A stretch of 64,000 bases of DNA from Malania oleifera (lineage: Eukaryota > Streptophyta > Magnoliopsida > Santalales > Ximeniaceae), in contig NC_080422.1 of NCBI RefSeq assembly GCF_029873635.1, forward strand, positions 14,105,936 to 14,169,935. The letters run 5' to 3'. The position numbers and the translations under genes were made by a program. Under the pieces are notes generated by a model. That model had not been told where the DNA came from. It worked only from the letters and a program-made list of their open reading frames with translations, and did not search any database. Below are positions 22,558-33,905 of this stretch, one piece after another. Each line of letters opens with the position of its first letter. Within the stretch, counting starts at the first letter, position 1.

Positions 22558-25331
22558 TTTCATTAGTATTATTATTATTACTTTTATTTTTATTTCTATT
22601 TATATTGTTTATTATTATTATTATTATTTATTATTTTCATTATTATTGACATTATTTTTAATATTAGTATTTTTACCTTTATTATTACTATTATTATCAT
22701 TATTTTATTTATTTATTTATCTTTGTTATTACTATTATTATTATTATTTTATTATTATCATTATTTTTACCTTAGTATTATTATTATTATTATTATTATT
22801 ACCATATTAATAATTATTTTCATATATATTATTTCCAAAAGAAAAAAATACCATAAACCAAAAAGGAAAGGGGAGATTTAGGGTTTCTAATTTTTTCTCA
22901 TAAAAAGCCTTTTCTTCTCTTCAAAAAATGGGGGGCGCACATACAGCCGGGGGCCATTCATACCAAAAAGAAAAAAATTTGCTTCTTCTTCTTCTTCTTC
23001 CCCTGCCTCCGGTCTCTCCCTCTGTTTTTTTTTTTCTTTGCTCCTTCATCTCCTTCCCATCATCCTCCGCATACCATCACTCATCACAGCTCCCCGTTAC
23101 CGCCACCATCACCGCAGTAGCCTCCCGCCTCTCTCTCGTTGTTCCAGGCCACTGCAACAACAGCAACCTCCGGCCATCTTTCTGGTAGTTCAGCAGAACC
23201 ACCAACCCGAATAGATTCCAGCCGGCTGCCCCCTTTGTTCCAGCTGCTCCAACCCCGGCGGCCACAGCCATTACTCCACAGCAGTCCAGCTCCTATCCCA
23301 ACCACCATTCGAAGAGCAGCAGCCCGAACACTCACCTGCAGATCCTCCGCACTCCTCTGTAACACTCCACGACTCCTCTGTTTCAGTCACACATCAGCAA
23401 GCCTGCAACCAAGCAGCCAACAAAGACACCGGTGGCCTCCCCTGCTGCACCGACCACCCTCACAGCAGCCAACCACCAGATCCTGCAGGCTACCCGAGAG
23501 CCTAGCAACGGTTGCCACTCCAAAGGTGAAATTTTTAGGTATAATACTCACACAAACACACACTTTTCACACACATTAGAATACACAGCAGGTAAATACA
23601 CATACATACACATTTTTTTTGTTTTAAAGTTTAAATTTCTTTTGGTATTTGTTTGGTATTAACATTTACTTATATTTACAGTTTTAGGATTTTTAATAAT
23701 TAATGTCCATATTTGTAAATACTAATTTGTTTGTTTTCATTATTGTAGGATTTTTATTTTTGTTACGGAGGTAAGATTTTCATTGTTTAATATTTAGATG
23801 TAATAATTTTTTTCTATGTGTTTCCTTTATTTATTAGGTACATATTTTATCATCAATATATGTTTGTTTTTGTCTTATGGTATTAATTTTTTTTAGGTTT
23901 ATTGTATGTTTATTATCTATGTGTTTTTGCAAATGGTATACTTAAGGGTTTTATTTACGCATAAATTTATTGTACATATTAAATAATATTATTATTGTCG
24001 GATTATTATTATTTTTTAATACCCTATTACATGTCCATACTTATTGTTGTACTTATTTATTTAACATCGATATTTAATAATTGATATTCATGTTTGTATC
24101 TTTTGTAGTATTTATGATTATATTTGTAAAATTTTCTTGTTAAACTTTTACTGTTATAGGATTTTTAATATTTGTTAAGTTGATATCCACGTTTGTATTT
24201 TGGCTATGTGTATTATTTAATAACCATTGTTGTCATTGCAAAATTGTTATGGTTAAAATATGTCTTAATATTTAATTTTAAACTTTTGTGGTATCCATTG
24301 TAAATGTTAAATGATGTATTATCAAGGTGGGATTTTGACATGTTTAGTAGTAAGGTAATATTACATATTTAGTAAATTAGGATCTTAAGCTTGGTGTTTT
24401 ATTGATATTATATGTGAATTAATAATTTTAGTTATATGTATATCACATATTAGCATATTGGTAAATATTACATATTTAGCATTTTTGTATTTTTTTTTAA
24501 TATTATATATTTAGTGATTTAGGGTTTAATGGATTTTATATGTTTAGTAAATTAGCATTTTAATCGCATGTTTAGCATCAATTATTTTTTTTAGTATATT
24601 AATATAGTTAGTATTAATTATTAGTATCCTAGTATTTTTAGTATCAGCTATTTTTAGTATATAAATATGTTTAGTAATAATCATTATTAGAATCTTACTA
24701 TATTTAGTATTAAGTATCCTTAATATATTAATATATATAGTATTTAGTTACTTATTTTGATATTCATAATATGTTAGTAGGTATGTGAGGCTTATTATTC
24801 TATTACCATATATTAAAAACCTCCCGTGTTAGTATTTTTCTATAAAAATTTTATATATAATTTCAAAATTTTGGGAGTGTATTTTCTTAATTATATCCCT
24901 ATGATTTTATTGCAGGGGTATGAGCCTTCGGGCATCACGTACCCTAAGCTCTGAGGGAATATATATGTATATATCATCTTTATTTATTTATTATTTTATT
25001 TATTTATTTATTTTTCACATGTATTTATAAATTCATAAAAAATGAGTAATTTAAAGAATTTTTAGATTAACTTAGGGATAATTTCAAATTAATTAGGTAC
25101 CGTTCGCAAGAACGGGCGTGTAGGGGTGCTCGTACCTTCCCCTCGTGTAACCGAACTCCCGACCCCAACTCTGGTAATGTAGACCGATTCTACCCCTAAC
25201 GGGGTAGTAATCATGTGTTCTAACCGCACTAAAGGTTAGTGGCGACTCCTACACCATATTTTTCCTGAAAATATTAAAATGATTTCTAATTTCGCCGCCC
25301 GGGGCACACGCGCTCCCGGGACGTTGCGACA
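22210..25331 (+). mobile_element. Tat/Ogre-type Ty3 solo LTR
   Basis: A 3122-bp LTR beginning TGTAGACACCCCATTTTTAC and ending CTCCCGGGACGTTGCGACA. Both ends, and the block 'aaggttagtggcgactcc' near 25235, are hallmarks of the Tat/Ogre/Retand lineage. The flanks gggag (22205-22209) and tggag (25332-25336) form a 5-bp duplication with one mismatch. It contains a ~580-bp ATT-rich microsatellite, a CT/C-rich tract around 22980-23500 typical of the transcript leader, and AT-rich remainder. The long reading frames here, rich in Tyr/Ile/Leu or Pro/Ser/Ala, are translations of simple or biased DNA. Confidence 0.85.
22244..22805. repeat. (ATT)n-rich microsatellite tract
   Basis: An interrupted trinucleotide tract dominated by ATT with ATTTT variants, over half a kilobase. 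It lies near the 5' end of the Tat-type LTR and probably expanded after insertion. Confidence 0.9.
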
Positions 25332-27206
25332 TGGAGAAGAAGGGGAAGAGGGAAGAGTGGGGAAGACTCCTTGGAAAAAGTGGAGGTGGGGGATATCATG
25401 TCTCTTTGATGGTGCTTTGTGTTCAATGCTAACACCACATTTTGGATGAATTTGGTGGGAATGCATCACATATTCTTCCAATTGCTTTTGATCAAAGTAT
25501 CTTTTGTTATTCCTTTTTTTTTTTTATTCTAATATTTGACACTAATTTTGTATTATCTTTTAATTTAACTTTTATTATTCTAAAAGGTTAAAATGAGAAA
25601 CACACACACTGGGATGTTAGTTACCAAAGAGTGAAAATAATTTAGTATTTATATTCAAAAACTAGTTCTAATTATATTAAGAATTTAGTTCACAAATTCA
25701 AAACTATATTTACCCTCTACTTGGAGAGACCATGGATTGGAGTTGTATCGAATTTGGAGAAGATGTAGTTTATAATTGTATTGAAATTTTTCTAAATCCA
25801 CTCAAATCTAAATTTACTGTCCAAAATCCATGCTCTCAAATGCTATCTTTTAGTATTTAAAGCTTAATGTGTACTTTTTATCAATACCCTTAAAGTACGG
25901 AAGTTAGACAGAGAGAATTAAGTAGATGAGTTAGTAAGGTCATAGTAATGAATTAGTTATTATCATTTTGATTTTATTAGGTGTCTGAAATGCAAAAGAT
26001 ACATTGAAAAGTAGTCAAGCTTAGAGATTTAATTGAAACATATGTGATCAAATAAAATTTAATAAATTTAATAACTAATTAAGCAATCACCTACATAATT
26101 TACCATACAATTTTGAACTTAGATATCAAACATATATATATAAATGAACAAATAAAGAGAGATGACTGGAATGCCATTTGCAATAATGCATCATCGCACT
26201 AACCACAAGCCAACACTAACAACATACCCCCCAAATCCAATTAGGTCGCTTGTCATTACCCCCAAATAAATAATACTAGTAGGTCTCTCAATTCTCAAAC
26301 AATAGCTGGCTGCCGACACTCTCCCCCGAACCTGCCCTATATGTGGGCTCACAAAGTGCTCTGCCCTCAGCCGCGTGCGCTCCGAACCAGAGCCTCACCA
26401 TCCTCTCTACCCGCCCCTTGGCTTCTTCCCTGCTTTCCCTGTGTACAAAGCCCCTCACTGCACTCCGGGGCAAATGGGCAATCCCACCACCTCTCTCTCA
26501 CTTTTCATGCACTGCTGAGAAAGAAAAGCACTCTCTCTGAATGCTACCTTTGTCTGTACTGTTGGTTCCTTTTGGAAATTGGTGGAGTTCCAGTTGAAAT
26601 TTCGAGGGTGGCTTCAACAGTTGCATGTGTTGGATGCTTTACTTCTCTTCCAGTTCTGGTCAGTTCTTTTTGCACAATTCTTCTGCTGTATGTGTTTTTT
26701 TTTTTTTTGATTAATTAGCTTGTTCTTTGTCTTCTCTTGTTTGGGAAGTAGATATATGTGATCCATTTTATGCCATTTCAAGTGACAATTTGTGAGTTTG
26801 TTTATTATGCTTTATCCTTTTTGATGGTTGTTTTAAGAAACACTCGATTATTTGTAAATGAATTTCTGGGCATCTATGAATTCGCAGCATCTGTTAGATT
26901 TCTGACTGTTGCCATTCGAAGTGGGTATCTGTAATTCTGTATCTCGTTTTTGCTTGTTCTTGTAACAAATCATTGATAATCGGCAAAAAAAAAGACAATT
27001 TTTTTTTTCTGGGTAGCAATTTTTGTGAGAATTTGTGGACCTTTTCCCCCATTTTTGCTGGTTATTGCATGAAATCCTCAGTTATATGTAAAAAAAAATT
27101 TCTGGGTATCAGTGGAATTTGAAGTGGTTTGTAACTTCTGGGTTTTGTGAAATTTGATGAAGCATTTGAAATAAAGCTATTTGAATTTTTGCAGAATTCT
27201 TGAAAC
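25332..27206. other. Upstream region and 5' leader of the LEA_2 gene
   Basis: Low-copy DNA. From about 26290 it becomes C/T-rich (many CTCTCT and CCACC tracts), as expected for a plant promoter and 5' leader. A TATA-like tatatgtg lies near 26339. A 5' UTR intron is likely: a T-rich stretch ending TTTTTGCAG at 27186-27194 sits 12 bases before the start codon. The donor is not resolved; CTG/GTCAGT at 26659 is one candidate. The short reading frames between 26288 and 26718 have no recognisable domain. Confidence 0.45.
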
Positions 27207-28654
27207 ATGTTGCACACGAAGTCCGAGTCTGATATGACTAGCTTAGCCCCCTCATCCCCTTCAAGGCCTGTGTACTATGTACAGAGCCCTTCTCGGGACT
27301 CTCACGATGGGGACAAGTCATCGTCGATGCAGGCGACTCCGATCTACAATAGTCCCATGGAGTCGCCATCACATCCGTCTTTTGGGCGCCACTCTAGGAA
27401 TTCTTCAGCGAGTCGGTTCTCGGGGATATTCCGGTCTTCCTCGGGGAGGAAGGGGGGCAGGAAGAGGAATGATAAGGGGTGGCCTGAGTGCAATGTGATA
27501 CTGGAAGAGGGGAATTATGATGAATTTGATGGTGAAAAGGGGTTCACGAGGCGTTTACAGGCCTTAATTGCTTTCTGTAGTTTTGTTCTTCTGTTCACGG
27601 TCTTTTGCCTGATCATATGGGGGGCAAGCAGGCCTTACAAAGCTGAGATTACTGTGAAGGTATACTGAATCATTGAGTGTGTCAATTTCCCTTGAATCTC
27701 TCTCTACATGGCTGCTCAGTTCTCTCCTAAATCTTCACTTCTTTGTGGTAATTGTGAACATTGCAGAGCTTAGCCATACATAATTTCTATATTGGGGAAG
27801 GTTCTGACTTCTCCGGTGTCCCAACAAAGATGCTGACAGTAAATGGCTCATTGAAGATGAACGTATATAACCCTGCTACATTTTTCGGCATTCATGTCAG
27901 CTCCACGCCTGTTAATCTCATGTACTCAGAAATTCCTGTTGCAGCCGGCCAGGTGAGGCTTTTTACCTTGCAATTTTCAATCTGTAAACAAACACAGAGA
28001 GCTCATCAAAATGAAACATAGTTGAATGGGATAAAAAAGGGGCATTTTACAAAAGAGGTGACACCCAATATCATGAACTAATTAAGACTAAGAATATCAA
28101 TGCTAGTATGGATGGATGTGTAATGTACCTTTTCTTCCCTGCTAAATCTTCTTCCTTGATATTTGAATATCGTGACTTGTCGATTCCAAGTTTGAGGACA
28201 TGGTTACTCCCAAGTAGGGAAGAATCAATTTATAATTCATTATAATTCTTCATAATTTTGTTTTTCTTTTTTTCCCCCTTTATTCATTATACCAAGCCTA
28301 AATAGTCCTGCATAATATTGATTTCTCATAGAAAAGTGGCAGGAATGCTTAAATTTTCTTTCGTGATTGCAGATGAAGAAATACTACCAGCCACGAAAGA
28401 GTCACCGGACTGTATCTGTGAACTTGGAAGGAGACAAGGTTCCCCTGTATGGGGCGGGATCAAGTTTGGCCGTCTCTCAGAGTGGAGGTGAAGTTCCATT
28501 GAGATTAGAATTTGAACTCCGGTCGCGAGGGAATGTTGTGGGGAAGCTAGTTAGGACGAAGCACCGAAGGCAAATAGCTTGTTCCTTCGTCATTGACACC
28601 ATTAACACCAAACCCACCAAGTTCAAGAAGAATTCATGTGTATATGACTCATAG
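27207..28654 (+). CDS. LEA_2 (NDR1/HIN1-like) membrane protein, three coding exons
   Basis: The only convincing host gene. The coding exons are 27207-27659, 27767-27952 and 28373-28654. Both introns (107 and 420 bp) are GT-AG and in phase 0, giving a 306-residue protein. The start MLHTKSESDM precedes the signature PVYYVQSPSRDSHDG (residues 21-35), known at the N terminus of a plant subgroup annotated as late embryogenesis abundant hydroxyproline-rich glycoproteins. A Ser-rich, basic cytosolic region follows, then one membrane helix at about residues 118-140. An LEA_2-type domain covers about 155-295, with YNPATFFGIHV (185-195), KKYYQPRKSHRTV and a C-terminal Cys (SCVYDS). The likely topology is N-terminal cytosolic tail and extracellular domain. 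The molecular function of this subgroup is not firmly known; relatives act in membrane, wall and stress responses. No stops or frameshifts are seen. Confidence 0.93.
27660..27766 (+). other. Intron 1 of the LEA_2 gene
   Basis: A GT-AG intron of 107 bp between AAG (Lys151) and AGC (Ser152); the acceptor is acattgcag. Reading through would reach a stop two codons after the donor, so splicing is required. Confidence 0.9.
27953..28372 (+). other. Intron 2 of the LEA_2 gene
   Basis: A GT-AG intron of 420 bp with donor CAG/gtgagg and acceptor tgattgcag, phase 0 between Gln213 and Met214. It is AT-rich with a T-rich stretch near 28257-28282, as usual for plant introns. Confidence 0.9.
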
Positions 28655-28870
28655 CTTGCAGTGTGACTTCTGCATCCGCCCCTACGAATCAAAGAAGAAA
28701 GGATCGCTATTCTGAGGAATCAAAGCACCGTGAAAAGGTTTAATAATATATCTATTTCATGAAGCCTCTGCAAACCCTTTTATGCATGTGTTCATTGCAA
28801 GATGTGTGATCCTAATAAAATTTGTAAGTTACTGTCACTAGGATTTGGTGCACTAGAAATAAAATCTCAT
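28655..28870 (+). terminator. 3' UTR and polyadenylation signals
   Basis: AATAAA occurs at 28814-28819 and again at 28858-28863, 160 and 204 bp after the stop codon. These are reasonable positions for plant near-upstream polyadenylation elements. The actual cleavage site cannot be seen. Confidence 0.6.
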
Positions 28871-30916
28871 GAATAACTGTCCTTAAGTTCTTTTCGGCTG
28901 AGAAAAAATATAAATTTTTTTGTAAATGGCCAGGATTCTCTCATAGGCAAAGGGCAAAGGGTACCGAGAACCGTCCTTTGCATATATATTCGTACAAGCT
29001 TGTGTCTACGAACTTGTCAATGACAAGTATTACAATTGAATTATCATCACTATATTACGATAATTATAATTTCGAGTCATACAAATATGTACATGGAGGA
29101 CGGTACTCTGCAGCCATGTCATGCTGTCAAGCAAACACGTTTTGCCCTTCAAAATTATTCCTTAATCAAGTATAAATATGCAAAGGATATGCGCAATAAC
29201 GAGTTAACCTTGTGGGAGCTTGTCAAATTGCCAAATGAAATATCTGGGGCCTATGGTGTTCTTTTTATACTCAAAATTTTGAGATTGTTGTGCTATTTGT
29301 ATGATGTTTAGCTGCGAAAAATAGTTTTAGTTTATTATTTTAGCTTTTTCAAAAGTTATCTTGACACGTTCATATAAAAAAGATAAAAAAGAATGTGATC
29401 TTTTTATAATTTTTTTAAACATTAAAAATGAAAATGGAAATTATTTTTCACAACTGAACGGGGCCTCGACTACTTTACTCTCATGGGGTGTCGATCCAAA
29501 CCAAAAAAAAAAGAAAAAAACAAAACAGAAAAATGAAAAGCATAGAAGTAACTGTTAAAAATAGTTCTCTCAATGAGCCCATTGAATTTGTTGTCTGCAA
29601 ATATGAGTCAAACAGAGGAGGATTCATGTGGGAGTCATGTGACATTGTCTAAGGTGGCTTCATTTCATCAAACTACCAACTATAGATCAGATCCACTGTC
29701 TCCTTAATTGTGTTTTCCTTGTCTCATGTACTCAACCATGCATTTTAAGAAAGATCCATGGGCATACAAAGAGGGACTTAGTAAAAAGTAAAAACCCTAT
29801 TCTATTTTTTGTCCAACCAAGTAGAGAAAGATCACAAATGCTGCTACTACTTGCAAGTTTCAACAGCAGTCTTTGCTGCTGCCAATATTTGACCAACATG
29901 CCTATGTATCCTAAATTTATTCCACAGTTTAAGCCTTGATGCTAAGAATGTTTGTACCTATATGTATATATATATATTCTTACTCTCCTTGGTCTAGACA
30001 TTGCCTATCATTTTTAAAATTTTAAACTTAGGTTGAGAGAGAGAGAGAGAGAGAGATTCTCACCTTCACTGCCTATTTACTTATTTATTTAATTTTCAGT
30101 TTGTAGCATGGAAGTTCTAGGTGTTTTTATCATTGAGTTACCGTATAATTAGCGTCTTGTGTGTGTGTGTGTGTAAACATGCATTTGAATGATTGGGGAA
30201 TAGGTTAAGGTTTAAGCGATTTTTAAAATAATTTTGTTTTAAGTAGTCAAACTTAGTTTGGAAAACAAAATGGCAACATTGTCTATTATATAATTGAACT
30301 CCGGATCTATTTATCTAGTGTTTGATAGTTTGGAATTTGGATCTTAAATTTGAAAATGTAAATTTGCAAGTAGTTCAAATTCCTACAACTTTAAATTCAA
30401 GAATCGAACTTCATACTTTCAAATAGTCTTACAATTATTTGAGTAGAAGAATAGCTATAAATTGAAGCACATGCTAAGGAAATGTATAAAATGATAATGT
30501 TGAATTGTTAAGGCTTTTTTTAATCAAAATTTTGTTTGAGTGAAGTGAAGGAAGGAAAAATAAGAAACAAAAAAAAAGTTTACATTGCATTTCTCAATAT
30601 ATAAAAAATTATCTAAAATAAAAATTTATGTTGTGATGAAAAACTAAGAAAAAATCATATATTAATTATTTGTAAAATTAATTTTTTGTTCTTAGATTTG
30701 TTATATATCTATTTTCTTCCTTTATAGCCACACATGAAAAATAAAATTTCTTTGTATTTTCCTTTCCCTTTTGTTAACGTTTTCTAAGTTTTAAATAAGA
30801 CCTAAGGATGTGTACGATGGAAAACGAATTGTTAACATTTGGTAGAGGTGAGAAGGGGAAAAAACCTAAGGGAAAGTTTGGTTCACATTATATTTTAACA
30901 TTTCTGGAATGTAATG
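28871..30916. other. Low-copy intergenic DNA
   Basis: About 2 kb with no gene I can support. It is AT-rich, with a GA run near 30035-30056 and a GT run at about 30159-30174. Short reading frames here have no domain or codon bias that I recognise. Confidence 0.5.
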
Positions 30917-30926
30917 TACATGACAT

Positions 30927-31299
30927 TTTTTTTATTTATTATTACATAAGAACTCCAGCCACCAACGAGCCCTTTGGACCCCTGGTGCGGGGCCAAACCT
31001 ACGGTTTAGCGTCCTCCGCCCCCAGGTCTCGCTAATCAGGGTAAAGTTCGGATGCGGACACGGCTGCATCAGTTGGATGTTTAGCCAACCTGACTCCTAG
31101 GACACATCTCCATTACCATCCACAGTCTCCGCTAGCTCACAGAGCGAATTCTCACCATCCACGGTCCCCGTTGGCTCACAGAGTAAACTCTCACCATTCA
31201 CAAGTACTGCTGGCTCTGTGAGTGTATCTACTTGGAATTGAACCCCCGATACTCTTTCTTACTTGCTGATACCTTTCCATCGCACCATGTTGTGGGGGC
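30927..31299 (-). mobile_element. tRNA-derived SINE with perfect 10-bp duplication
   Basis: A 373-bp minus-strand element bounded by a perfect direct repeat TACATGACAT at 30917-30926 and 31300-31309. Its 5' end (right) has pol III promoter boxes: an A-box-like TGGTGCGATGG (complement of 31277-31287) and a B-box GGTTCAATTCC (complement of 31234-31244), about 33 bp apart as in tRNA genes. Its 3' end (left) has an A-rich tail, seen as ttttttttatttattatt on the given strand. The body contains three degenerate ~50-bp units around 'ctcaccatccac(g/a)gt...gctcacagag'. Box arrangement, tail and duplication together establish a SINE; the family is not named. Confidence 0.85.
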
Positions 31300-31309
31300 T
31301 ACATGACAT

Positions 31310-31870
31310 CTTATTCTCATAGTTATTTTGAGGTTGACATGATAGTAATCTATCATTATCTAGAAATAGAGGATTCCCACACAATAAGAGCCCATCCCAT
31401 AAACTCATACTCTCACATGAATAATTTTCATGGGGTTTGGGAATCATATTTTTGAGACTAAATTGTCTCCATTATATAGCCTGTTGGAATTTAATGTTGT
31501 AAGATATTATTGTCTCGCACAATTGTTATATTTATGGTAATAAATTATTGTAATAAACAACAATCAATTAAAAAGGTAATATTATTATGTTTGATGGGGT
31601 TACATACACCCAAAGCATGACCAAGTGTCTGAAGATATTCAATAGCAAGGCTAAGCATGACCAAGTGTCCGAAGATATTCAATAGGAAGGCTAAGGGTTT
31701 CTTATATTTTAAAAGGGTGAATACTACTACAAAAGAAGTAATGAAAAGTAACGCAAGGTAAAGTCAATATTTCCCAAACTAAAGATGGAGGACATTTATT
31801 CCGAAGAAATTCACCTATAAATGAGAGTTCAAAGTTGAGGTAAGAGGGATTCTCTAACTCTCTAATATAC
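31310..31870. other. Copia flank with possible old LTR and 40-bp tandem duplication
   Basis: Flank of the copia insertion. Two 40-bp units at 31613-31652 and 31653-31692 (starting aagcatgaccaagtgt) differ at two positions. From TGTTGGAATTT at about 31484 through a TATA-like cctataaatgag near 31821 the sequence resembles a copia LTR, which the later copia element may have entered. No second boundary or duplication was found, so this is only a possibility. Confidence 0.4.
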
Positions 31871-31875
31871 TCTCT

Positions 31876-32546
31876 TGTTGGGTCCAATCCACATAAATAA
31901 ATAAATAAAAAATCATGTGCGTGAAGCCCATTAGGGCAAATTAAAGGAGGGGACTTTTGTGACTTCTTTTGGTGAGCCGTGAGGGGAGCGCCGCATGCTG
32001 TGTGCGTAGGCCTAAAAGCGGACGACTATCTCTCTCTCCCTAGCTCACCCACTCTTCTGTGGCAGTGTGTGAGGCAGCCGTGTGTGTTGTGCAGTCTTCA
32101 TCAACTCGATGATCAGAAGGTCTCTTATGATCTGATTTTGTTAAAATTTGGACAGCACGTTTGGAATTTGTTAACATTTGATCTAAACGGTGGAGATCTG
32201 TTTAAGAGCTTTGGAGGACCTGATTTTGTAGTACTGACAATAACTGCATTCGGGTGACTTCTTTCCGCTCATTCTTATTTTATCGCGATTCTTTTGGAAA
32301 TAATTTTTGCTCTAAGTTTGTGAGCATTTTTTTTGTGATTATACTGCTGTAATTTTTGCCTCCATTATAGTGAAATTTTATTTGGTCTCATAGGCTTCGT
32401 GGTTTTTACCCTTCACATTAGAGGGGTTTTTCATGTTTCTATTATGGTGTGTGATTTATTATTATTGTTGGTTGGTTATTTTGCTCATCACAGATTTTTG
32501 GGAAAGATTTATTCACTGTGCTAGTTGTTTTGTTACTTTCCCAACA
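31876..32546 (+). repeat. Copia 5' LTR
   Basis: 671 bp, TGTTGGGTCC to TTTCCCAACA, followed two bases later by the primer site. The body matches the 3' LTR closely in the block 'gtgcgtgaa(g/a)cccattagggcaaattaaagga' and in 'ctttggaggacctgattttgtagtactgac'. Confidence 0.92.
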
Positions 32547-33685
32547 AGTGGTATCAGAGTCAAGTTCATATAAAATATGGAAGACAACGTAGGTACTATG
32601 TGTAAGCTCATAACTTCAAATTATTCAATTTGAAAACCAAAGATAGAGGATATTCTTTATTGTGAGGATTTATTTGATCCGATTGAGTTGGGTAGCGATA
32701 AGCCGAAAAAATAAATTGAAGCTAACTGGAAGAAAATGCATAGGAAAATAGTTGGCAAAATCAGACAGTGGGTGGATAATAGTGTTTTTCATCATGTGGC
32801 TCAAGAGACATATGCCCAAATACTTTGAAAAAAGTTGGAGAGTCTTTATGAGAGAAATATTACTCACAAGAAAGGATTTGTAATTAGAAAGCTTGTAAAT
32901 TTGAAACTTAGAGAAGGAAAATCTATTACTGAGCATATGAGTGATTTTCAGAATTTGGTAAACCAGTTAACCAACATGAAGATAATTTTAAATGATGAAC
33001 TACAAGCTTTGTTGTTATTAAGTTCTTTGCCAGATAGTTAGGAGACTCTTGTAGTATCTTTTAACAACTTAGCCCTAAACGGTGTGTTGATTCTGTCGTT
33101 TGTTAAAGATAGCTTGTTTAATGAAGAGACCAAAAGGAAAGAAATGGGTAAAGATAATACCCAGGTACTTGTTACAGAAGATAGGGGAAGAAGCCAATAC
33201 AAAAATGAAAGGGGTATAAGTAAAAGTAGAAGCAAGTCAAGGTTAAGATTTAAAAATCTTGAGTGTCATTATTGTGGTAAAAATTGTCATATCAAGACGT
33301 ACTGTTATAAGTGGAAGAGAGAAAATAAAAGTAACAGTGACAAGCAAGAAAAGAAGGATCAGGATAATAATGATCGTGTTGCCACTACTGCTGGAGATGA
33401 TTTGGTTCTTATTTATGATGATAATGTAATTAGTGTTGCCTGTAATGAAATTAGTTGAGTGGTTGACAGCGGTGCCTCTTTTCACGTGATATCAAGGAAA
33501 GATTTCTTCAGTTCATATACTTTCGGTGGCTTTGGAGTTTTGAAGATGGGAAACGATGTTGTGGTACCGATAGTTGGCACTAAAACTATTTGCTTAAAGA
33601 CCAACAACGGAACATAATTGATACTCAATAATGTTAGGCAAGCTCCTAGTGTTCATTTGCATTTGATCTCTACTAGAAGACTTGA
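32547..33685 (+). pseudogene. Copia gag and protease remnant
   Basis: The primer binding site TGGTATCAGAGT is at 32549-32560. Gag starts at ATG 32577 (MEDNVGTMCK) and continues through 'YERNITHKKGFVIRKLVNLK', a UBN2-type gag region, to a zinc knuckle CHYCGKNCHIKTYC (CX2CX4HX4C) near 33267-33308. A protease motif VVDSGASFHVIS begins near 33461. At least five stops interrupt the frame. Four of them (at Trp positions) are TGA or TAG replacing TGG, again the signature of cytosine deamination. The frame ends abruptly at 'LISTRRLD', where the Cassandra array entered, and resumes at 40938. Confidence 0.88.
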
Positions 33686-33775
33686 TGTGATACCCCGTGG
33701 AAGAAAGACTTAAAAAGGATTAGATGTTACTAACCCATATCAACAAGGTGCACCTTTCTTTTTGAGAACTTTCCT

Positions 33776-33847
33776 ATAAGAACTCCACAGTTAAGAGTGT
33801 TTGGCTTGGAGTAATCTTGGGATGGGTGACCTTCTGGGAATTTTTCT
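33776..33847 (+). ncRNA. 5S rRNA-like domain in first Cassandra LTR
   Basis: About 70 bp match the 3' two-thirds of plant 5S rRNA: 'agaactccacagttaag', 'gtgtttggc' (box A region) and 'gggatgggtgaccttctggg' (intermediate element and box C). These are the pol III internal control elements, and Cassandra LTRs are known to carry them. It is diverged and inside an LTR, so it is not a genomic 5S gene. Confidence 0.85.
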
Positions 33848-33905
33848 CAAGAAGTGTGTGAGTGAGGACAAAACACACTGAAAATGACACGTGTTGGTTT
33901 GTGGG

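Noticed and set aside
22027-22649. Long Tyr/Ile/Leu-rich reading frames
   Set aside because: They are translations of the ATT microsatellite; no start context, domain or codon bias.
22928-23579. Pro/Ser/Ala-rich overlapping reading frames, candidate secreted protein
   Set aside because: They lie inside the Tat-type LTR, in C-rich leader sequence, open in several frames at once, with no conserved motif.
26341-26718. 125-residue reading frame upstream of the LEA_2 gene
   Set aside because: It is C/T-rich leader or promoter DNA, open in two frames, ends in a T run, and resembles no known protein.
27277-27498. Alternative Arg-rich reading frame within the LEA_2 gene
   Set aside because: It is an overlapping-frame shadow of coding exon 1, which is supported by the family signature and splice structure.
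31234-31287. tRNA gene on the minus strand
   Set aside because: A and B boxes are present, but no cloverleaf is evident; the tail and 10-bp duplication place it as the head of a SINE.
33776-33847. Functional 5S rRNA gene
   Set aside because: It matches only part of 5S rRNA, is diverged, is inside a Cassandra LTR flanked by TRIM structure, and recurs in the partner LTR.
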